Source: Thermoproteota archaeon (lineage in GTDB: Archaea > Korarchaeota > Korarchaeia > Korarchaeales > Korarchaeaceae). Taken from it: a stretch of DNA of 43,685 nt. The notes beneath the pieces are model-generated. The model was not told the origin of the DNA. It did not search any database and saw only the letters and a program-made list of their open reading frames with translations. Position numbers and translations under genes: made by a program. The stretch is from positions 1 to 43,685 of the forward strand of contig JAOZFH010000036.1 of NCBI GenBank assembly GCA_027491415.1, written 5' to 3'. This document shows, piece after piece, positions 38,696 to 43,685 of the stretch (its first letter is position 1; every line of letters begins with the position of its first letter).

Positions 38696-39598
38696 TCATC
38701 CCCCGGTCGCGAGTCTCTCCCAGGCTGCCCTGAGCTCCCCAGTCGGGTCACCCCGGGCCGGGTAGAAGAGGGGTCTGCCGAACTTCTCTGTCCCGTAGCT
38801 CCCTATGAGTTCCTGCGCCTCGTCTGACACCAAGAAGTCAGCGAACGCCTTCGCCAGCCTGGAGTTCACGCCGGGAACCTTGTCCGGGTTCACCACGTAC
38901 ACGCTGTAGATGTTGATGAGCTCCTCTCCCCTGTCGAGGAGTATGGTAAGTTCTGCCAGCCTTTCGGACATCTTGAGGTACGTTCCGATGTCTGAGAGAG
39001 TGTAAGCCCTCTTCTCGTTGGCCAGCATGAGAGTCTGAGACATTCCCGAGCCGCTCTCTATGTACCAGGGCTTCCCCCTTGGATCGAGACCGGCAGCCTC
39101 CCAAAGCGAGAGCTCCTTAACGTGGGTCCCGGAGTTGTCTCCCCTAGACACGAAGAGGGCATCACCCCTCTCTCCGGCCTCGTAGATCCTCCTCATGGCT
39201 TCGACGGGGTCGACCCCCGAGATCTCGGCGGGGTCCTCGGGCGGGCCCACGATGATGAAGTGGTTGTACGCGAATACCCTCCCATCGATCAGGTAGCCCT
39301 CCTCTATGTACTGGTCCTCTAGGGATGGGGCGTGGACGGTGACTGCGTCGGCGTCTCCCAGGGAGGCTCGACGCAGCGCCTCGCCGCTGCCCAACGGGAT
39401 GAACTGAACACTCACTCCGGGGTACTTCTTCTGGAATTCATCGGCCAGGAGGTCCAACAGGCCCGTGGCGTAAAGGCTCGTGGTGGTGGTCACCCTGAGG
39501 GTGCCTCTGTATCTCCCCTGAAGCCACATCAGTCCGGATAGAGAAGCCACTAGGAGGATTGCAATCACCATTGCGACGGTCTTAAGACTCCAATTCAC
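38696..39598 (-). CDS. tupA: Tungstate-type ABC transporter substrate-binding protein
   Basis: The 300-residue protein has an N-terminal anchor or signal helix (LKTVAMVIAILLVASLSGLM), then the TupA signature TTTTSLYATGLLDLLADEF and the conserved FVSRGDNSGTHVKEL, which bind the oxyanion. It captures tungstate (possibly molybdate) outside the cell. The start is GTG 39598, preceded by GAGAGGTGG about seven bases upstream. It opens the leftward tup operon. Tungsten or molybdenum import suits the molybdopterin enzyme at the left end of the window. Confidence 0.92.
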   Translation of the reverse strand: MNWSLKTVAMVIAILLVASLSGLMWLQGRYRGTLRVTTTTSLYATGLLDLLADEFQKKYPGVSVQFIPLGSGEALRRASLGDADAVTVHAPSLEDQYIEEGYLIDGRVFAYNHFIIVGPPEDPAEISGVDPVEAMRRIYEAGERGDALFVSRGDNSGTHVKELSLWEAAGLDPRGKPWYIESGSGMSQTLMLANEKRAYTLSDIGTYLKMSERLAELTILLDRGEELINIYSVYVVNPDKVPGVNSRLAKAFADFLVSDEAQELIGSYGTEKFGRPLFYPARGDPTGELRAAWERLATGG

Positions 39599-39641
39599 TC
39601 TCCGCCACCTCTCTTCGCGTTATCAGTAGGCGAATTTCGAT

Positions 39642-39654
39642 ACGATAAAATCGT
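39642..39654. promoter_or_regulatory. Short dyad upstream of tupA, possible operator
   Basis: ACGATAAAATCGT is an inverted repeat (ACGAT, three bases, ATCGT). It lies about 45 bases upstream of the tupA GTG in an AT-rich stretch, near a likely TATA box on the minus strand. A ModE-like regulator or another repressor could bind it; evidence is position and symmetry only. Confidence 0.35.
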
Positions 39655-39818
39655 TATTCACAATCGAGATAACATAACTGGGCCAGCCGCTCCCAGGCCC
39701 TGATTTTCAGAGATTGAGACGGAGGGTGCGCCAGATCCCAGAGAAGTCGCCGAAGATTGCCCTGCCGAAGTAGTGGAAAAGAATTTCATGAGGCCCACGG
39801 GCGGCTTCTCGACCAACC

Positions 39819-41012
39819 ATGGGCAGGAGAGAACTGCTCGCCCTTGGCGTTGGGTGGGCCTTCGTGGCGTCCAACTCCGGCCTGATCTCGTTCGCGCTCC
39901 CACTCATAGCTTCGGAGTGGGCCCTGAAAGGCACGCAGATAGGCCTTCTCTTGAACCTCTACCTCCTAGGAATGCTGATCGGGGGCTTCGCGCTGGGCAA
40001 GCTCGCAGACATCCTCGGCCGAAAGCCCGCGGCCGTGATCTCGCTGACGCTCCTCGCGATAGGGACGGCGGCGTGCGCGCTGGCGCCTAACTGGATCACC
40101 ATGGGGCTGATGAGGCTCCTGGCCGGCGTCGGCGCCACGGGGTACATGGTGGTCGCCAGCACGCTGCTATCGGAACTCTCGCCCACAGACGTCAGGGGGA
40201 GGAACGTCGCGATACTCGAGTCGTTCTGGGCTTACGGCTGGCTGCTCGCGTCTCTCCTGGGGCTCATAATAGCGCCCTCTAAGGGGTGGCGGCCGATCTT
40301 CCTCGCCGGGGTGGCCCCGCTGGCGGCGATACCGCTCCTCGAGATCGTACCAGAGTCCTCCAGGTTCTTGGAGGAGGCAGCCAAGCCTGAGAAGCTACCG
40401 ATATCCACGCTCTTCAGGGGCGAGTACCTCCGCAGGACCCTGATGCTCTGGATCCACTGGTTCATCATCGTGATGGCCTACTGGGGTGTCTTCCTCTGGT
40501 TCCCGAAGATCCTGGTGGCCCAGAGGGGGCTGACGCTCGTCAAGTCGCTTCAGTGGTCCTTCCTGATTACCCTGGCCCAGGTCCCCGGGTACTGGAGCGG
40601 GGCCTGGGTGATCGAGCGCCTGGGCAGGAGGCTGAGCCTCTCACTCTACATGGGCCTCGCGGGCCTTGGGACGCTTCTATACTGGTTCGCGTCCACGCCC
40701 GATCAGGCCTTGGCTGGGGCGATAGCGCTGTCGTTCTTCAACCTGGGCGCCTGGGGGATTACCTACGCCTACACGCCTGAGCTCTACCCGACCAGCCTCA
40801 GGGGGCTCGGGGCGGGGGCCGCCAACTCCTTCGGCAGGCTCGGCGGAATACTCGGGCCGTACTTGGTCGGCGCCATCCTCGACGCCACCGGCAGCTACTC
40901 GCTGGCCTTCCTCACCTTTGGAGCCGCCCAGCTGATCTCAGCAGGAGTGGTGGCCGGGCTGGGGGTTGAGACGGCTGGCAGGTCGCTGGAAGAGGTCTCT
41001 CCTGGGGGCTGA
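39819..41012 (+). CDS. MFS transporter, sugar porter or aromatic acid type
   Basis: The 397-residue protein has about twelve hydrophobic helices. The loop between helices 2 and 3 is GKLADILGRKPA, helix 4 has RLLAGVGATGYMVVASTLLSEL, the loop after it has PTDVRGRNVA, and the central loop holds PESSRFLEEA. The second half has ERLGRRLSLSL and PELYPTSLRGLGAG, both common in sugar and metabolite porters. It is distantly similar to the first MFS protein in this window. The start ATG at 39819 (MGRREL) is the best; the last 75 bases overlap the convergent saccharopine dehydrogenase-like gene. Substrate unknown. Confidence 0.9.
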   Translation: MGRRELLALGVGWAFVASNSGLISFALPLIASEWALKGTQIGLLLNLYLLGMLIGGFALGKLADILGRKPAAVISLTLLAIGTAACALAPNWITMGLMRLLAGVGATGYMVVASTLLSELSPTDVRGRNVAILESFWAYGWLLASLLGLIIAPSKGWRPIFLAGVAPLAAIPLLEIVPESSRFLEEAAKPEKLPISTLFRGEYLRRTLMLWIHWFIIVMAYWGVFLWFPKILVAQRGLTLVKSLQWSFLITLAQVPGYWSGAWVIERLGRRLSLSLYMGLAGLGTLLYWFASTPDQALAGAIALSFFNLGAWGITYAYTPELYPTSLRGLGAGAANSFGRLGGILGPYLVGAILDATGSYSLAFLTFGAAQLISAGVVAGLGVETAGRSLEEVSPGG

Positions 41013-42185
41013 TCCCCCCACTAATCCCAGCCGCCCCTCCGTGGTCACCCTCTCCTGAATCACGATGCCCCGTCGGGCCAGCCACTGGGCCACATGGCTC
41101 ATGAGGGACTCTTCCATCCCGAGGGCCTCTGGGGGCACCACCCCAGGTCCTGGCGCCATTCCCTCAGCCAGCAGTTCCGCGACCGCGGTCGCCGTGAATG
41201 CGGCGGTCCTGGCCGTGGCCGTGAGGCCGCTTGAGTCGTCGTACCGATCAACCATCTTGTACTCCACCTCCACGCTGCCCTCAGGCGTCATCCCCCTGGC
41301 CCTCACAAGCAGGACGACCAGGTCTCTCTGGTCTCCGGAGAGCCGCCTCCTGAACAGCTCTGCGGCGACGGACGCCGGGGCCACGTTGGTGCCCTCCACC
41401 GATAGAGGGGTAGAGTCAAAGAAGCCGAGGTCTCTCAGCACGGTCACCCTCTCCGCGTGCCCGGGCCATCGAAGGGTCTTTTCCTCCATCCTCCGAACGC
41501 CCCTCAGGGTTCTGATCATCGTCCGCAGGCCGTCGGTGAGGAACGCCTCCATCCTACCCACTCCCTCCATCTCGACCTCCTCGACCTCGGAGAGGGCTGG
41601 TAAGGAAGCCAGCCTTCCGTCCCTTATCACCCGCGCGGGCCTGGTGTACTCCTCAATGAGATCCTCCGGGATCCACGTGACCACGTACCCCAGCGGGGTC
41701 GTCGGCCTCTCGGGTACGGCGCCGACGTATATCACCAGCTCCCCGACCCTCCCCTCGAGCTTGGCGTAGGCTCTTCCCGCCAGCATGTTGCTGAGGCCTG
41801 GAGCCACTCCGGCGTCCGGCACTATCGTGACCCCAGCCTCTTTGGCTTGGATATTGAGGGAGAGAGGGTCATCCGGAGAGTAGGAGACGTCCACGAGGTC
41901 GACACCAGCTTTGAGGGCCGACAGCCAAACGTTCCTCCCGAGCCTCCCTGGTAGAGCCCCGACGGCCACATCCACATCCTTGATCGCCCTTGCAAGCGCG
42001 TCCACATCGGAGGCGTCTACTTTAACCGCTCGGCTCCCCTTCAGCCTGGTCGAGACCTCCCTGAGAGCGGTCTCGTCCCTGTCCACCAGCAGGAGGTCCC
42101 TCCCAGACACCCGCCCGTAGAGGTCCCACGCCGCCGCTCGGCCGACGGATCCCAGTCCTATCACGGCCGCCCTCGCGTGGAACAC
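40938..42185 (-). CDS. Saccharopine dehydrogenase-family oxidoreductase
   Basis: The 415-residue protein starts with a Rossmann nucleotide-binding site AAVIGLGSVGRAAAWDLY and LLLVDRDETALREV, followed by DVAVGALPGRLGRNVWLSAL, DLVDVSYSPDDPLSL and PDAGVAPGLSNMLAGRAY, which is the layout of saccharopine/lysine dehydrogenase-like proteins. It probably oxidises an amino acid or a derivative. I chose GTG 42185, about 33 bases after AAGCTTTTG (minus strand, near 42218); GTG 42212 is in frame but close to that box. The last 40 residues are rich in Arg and Pro and lie antisense to the MFS gene, so they may be a late extension. Confidence 0.85.
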   Translation of the reverse strand: MFHARAAVIGLGSVGRAAAWDLYGRVSGRDLLLVDRDETALREVSTRLKGSRAVKVDASDVDALARAIKDVDVAVGALPGRLGRNVWLSALKAGVDLVDVSYSPDDPLSLNIQAKEAGVTIVPDAGVAPGLSNMLAGRAYAKLEGRVGELVIYVGAVPERPTTPLGYVVTWIPEDLIEEYTRPARVIRDGRLASLPALSEVEEVEMEGVGRMEAFLTDGLRTMIRTLRGVRRMEEKTLRWPGHAERVTVLRDLGFFDSTPLSVEGTNVAPASVAAELFRRRLSGDQRDLVVLLVRARGMTPEGSVEVEYKMVDRYDDSSGLTATARTAAFTATAVAELLAEGMAPGPGVVPPEALGMEESLMSHVAQWLARRGIVIQERVTTEGRLGLVGGSAPRRDLFQRPASRLNPQPGHHSC

Positions 42186-42239
42186 CCCTCGTCTGCGAGG
42201 AGCCGCGAGCACAAAAGCTTGAGTGGTTCACTCGGAGCT

Positions 42240-43685
42240 CTATTCACCGTACTTCCTCTTCAGCTCCTCGTAGGTCTCCCTCGATATCTTGCCAGACCTG
42301 TACCTCTCCTCAAGTAGAGCCAACTTCCTCTCCCTCTCCGAGGATTTCCGAGCCTCCGTCCGGCCTGGCCTTCGTCTGGCGGCAGCCACCAAGACAGCCC
42401 CTACCACGGCCACGAGGACCACCGCCAGCCCCAGCAGCGGGGCCCTTCCACCTCCCTCCTCTCCGGCGCCCTGGGGGCCGGGTGTCGGTGCTTCGGTGGC
42501 CTGAGGCTGGGTCGGGGGCGCCGTCGAGGTCGGCGCGCCTGGCTGGGGCGTCTCTGCCCACGCTAGGACGTCTTCCGGAGCGCCCGGCGCTCCCTCGCAG
42601 GAGGATCCGAACTCGTGGGGGCCTATGTCCGGCGCGCCCACTACCGCACCCCACTCTATGTCGGGCTGTCCCCCCCAACACCCCCGATCGATGGCCGGGC
42701 TCCCCTCCCTCAGGTGGAAGTCGTCGGACTCTGGATCCACGAACATGGGGTCCGCCACGATGCTGTGCTCGCCCTGGCCGCTCTCTCTGGTCCAGGCGCC
42801 GGAGGTCATGTCCTCCCACGTCACGTCCCTCTGCTGTCCCTCCAGCCATATCTCAGAGTCGCTCCTGCTGTACCAGATGTTGCAGTCCTCCACGAACTCG
42901 ACCACACCCGCACCAACGTAGATCCCGACGGGGGCTTCCTTCGGGCCGTTGAAGGCGAAGACGGAGTCGTATATCGTCAGCCTGATTCCGCTCTGGGGGG
43001 CGAGGGGCTCGGGCTCCGGGTAACCGGCCGATAGGGAGTAGGCCCTGTTCTCGACGGAGTTGAACGCCACCAGTGTGTTGAGAACCCTGTACTCCCCCTC
43101 GTAGATGAAGTCTATCCCCGTCAGCCCGTTCCTGTAGACCTCCGAGTATTCCACGTTCCCGCCATTCCAGAGCTTCACCCCCTCCAGCCCGTTGTGGTGC
43201 ACCCTGCACCTCTTGACCAGGTAGAGGCCGAGGGAGTACGGGAACGGGTACAGGGGGCTCCTGGAGCCCAGGTCGATCCCGTCCCCGCCGTTGTGGTGCA
43301 CGTCGCTGCTGAGGATCCCCCACCTGTACCCGCTCTCGGCCGAGATTCCGTCCCCGCCGAAGTCGCCCTCCGCCCCGTTGTTGAAGACGGAGCACCACCT
43401 TATCACGACGTCGCTGCAGGGTCCGGGGGTGCAGTCTATACCTCCATAGAGGTTGTCGTGTATGGCGCTCTCCTCTATGGTCACGTTGTCAACGGGCCCG
43501 TGGGTCGGCCACTTACCGCTCTCGCCGACGGTCATGTGGATCCCCACCTCGGCGCCGGAGACGTCCAGCCTGAAGAGCTCGATGTGGCTGTTGTTCCCCT
43601 CCAGCGAGACGGCCCACACGTCGGCCCCCACGAGCCTGAGGTTCCCGAACCTGACGTAGGACACGCCCGGCCTGAAGATGACCCC
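42240..43685 (-). CDS. Right-handed beta-helix surface protein, N-terminus beyond window
   Basis: The frame is open to the right edge, so the 5' end is missing. From the edge on it reads many short repeats of the pectate-lyase-like beta helix (IRWCSVFNNGAEGDFGGDGI, GILSSDVHHNGGDGIDLGS, KRCRVHHNGLEGVKLWNGG, NVEYSEVYRNGLTGIDF), a domain end with YIGPHEFG-like PDIGPHEFG, a Pro/Thr-rich stalk, one membrane helix (LLGLAVVLVAVVGAVLVAAA) and a cytoplasmic tail LALLEERYRSGKISRETY resembling a SHOCT motif. It is probably a cell-surface anchored carbohydrate-binding or lyase-like protein. Specificity is unknown. Confidence 0.82.
   Translation of the reverse strand, partial: GVIFRPGVSYVRFGNLRLVGADVWAVSLEGNNSHIELFRLDVSGAEVGIHMTVGESGKWPTHGPVDNVTIEESAIHDNLYGGIDCTPGPCSDVVIRWCSVFNNGAEGDFGGDGISAESGYRWGILSSDVHHNGGDGIDLGSRSPLYPFPYSLGLYLVKRCRVHHNGLEGVKLWNGGNVEYSEVYRNGLTGIDFIYEGEYRVLNTLVAFNSVENRAYSLSAGYPEPEPLAPQSGIRLTIYDSVFAFNGPKEAPVGIYVGAGVVEFVEDCNIWYSRSDSEIWLEGQQRDVTWEDMTSGAWTRESGQGEHSIVADPMFVDPESDDFHLREGSPAIDRGCWGGQPDIEWGAVVGAPDIGPHEFGSSCEGAPGAPEDVLAWAETPQPGAPTSTAPPTQPQATEAPTPGPQGAGEEGGGRAPLLGLAVVLVAVVGAVLVAAARRRPGRTEARKSSERERKLALLEERYRSGKISRETYEELKRKYGE

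Noticed and set aside
39707-39934. Minus-strand frame ending with aromatic residues (HYFGRAIFGDF)
   Set aside because: It overlaps the start of the MFS gene and its promoter region; the suggestive segment is short and no ribosome site or family match is seen.

Overview
The window is about 43.7 kb of GC-rich DNA from an archaeon, most likely a thermophile of the Thermoproteota/Korarchaeota (TACK) side. The archaeal signs are TATA-like boxes about 25-30 bases upstream of many start codons (leaderless genes), Shine-Dalgarno motifs of the GGAGGTGA type inside operons, heavy use of AGG/AGA arginine codons with many GTG and TTG starts, a GTPBP1-like GTPase, a roadblock protein, paired ferredoxin-containing MinD/Mrp ATPases, a UPF0282 hydrolase and a GNAT/zinc-ribbon/ABC fusion. 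No rRNA, tRNA, insertion sequence or CRISPR array was seen. The exact lineage cannot be fixed by eye.

Left part (1-14 kb): a three-subunit molybdenum hydroxylase of the xanthine dehydrogenase type runs leftward into a carbamoyltransferase cut by the window edge. A dihydroorotase/allantoinase-family hydrolase diverges from it, followed by a complete Liv-type ABC importer. A taurine/nitrate/pyrimidine-type ABC importer follows on the other strand; its ATPase gene has an in-frame TGA inside the TOBE domain. The neighbourhood suggests uptake and breakdown of a purine, ureide or other nitrogen heterocycle, although pyrimidine biosynthesis remains possible for two of the genes.

Middle part (13.4-25.8 kb): single genes and pairs: a GDPD phosphodiesterase, a frameshifted flavin reductase, a UPF0282 hydrolase, an MFS transporter with a damaged or unusual N-terminus, a HEPN-MNT pair, a GTPBP1-like GTPase with a downstream roadblock protein, a HAD-DMT pair, a divergent SDR and CDF transporter, and the GNAT-ABC fusion.

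Island (25.9-27.9 kb): two decayed direct repeats of about 210 bases bracket a segment that becomes AT-rich and holds two proteins I do not recognise, one membrane and one secreted.

Right part (28-43.7 kb): an operon for Fe-S or metal-cofactor handling (MIP18/SufT-like, a Panacea-like small protein, two MinD ATPases with ferredoxin inserts, a NifX-like protein); a ModE-type regulator fused to a molybdate-binding-like domain; a PIN-like protein; a glycosyltransferase; an envelope-type operon (Yip1-like, DUF4097-like, HTH regulator) preceded by a perfect 11-bp inverted repeat around its TATA region; a tungstate-type ABC importer (TupABC); a second MFS transporter; a saccharopine-dehydrogenase-family protein; and a beta-helix surface protein cut by the right edge. 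Tungstate import and the ModE-like regulator fit the presence of a molybdopterin enzyme in the same window.
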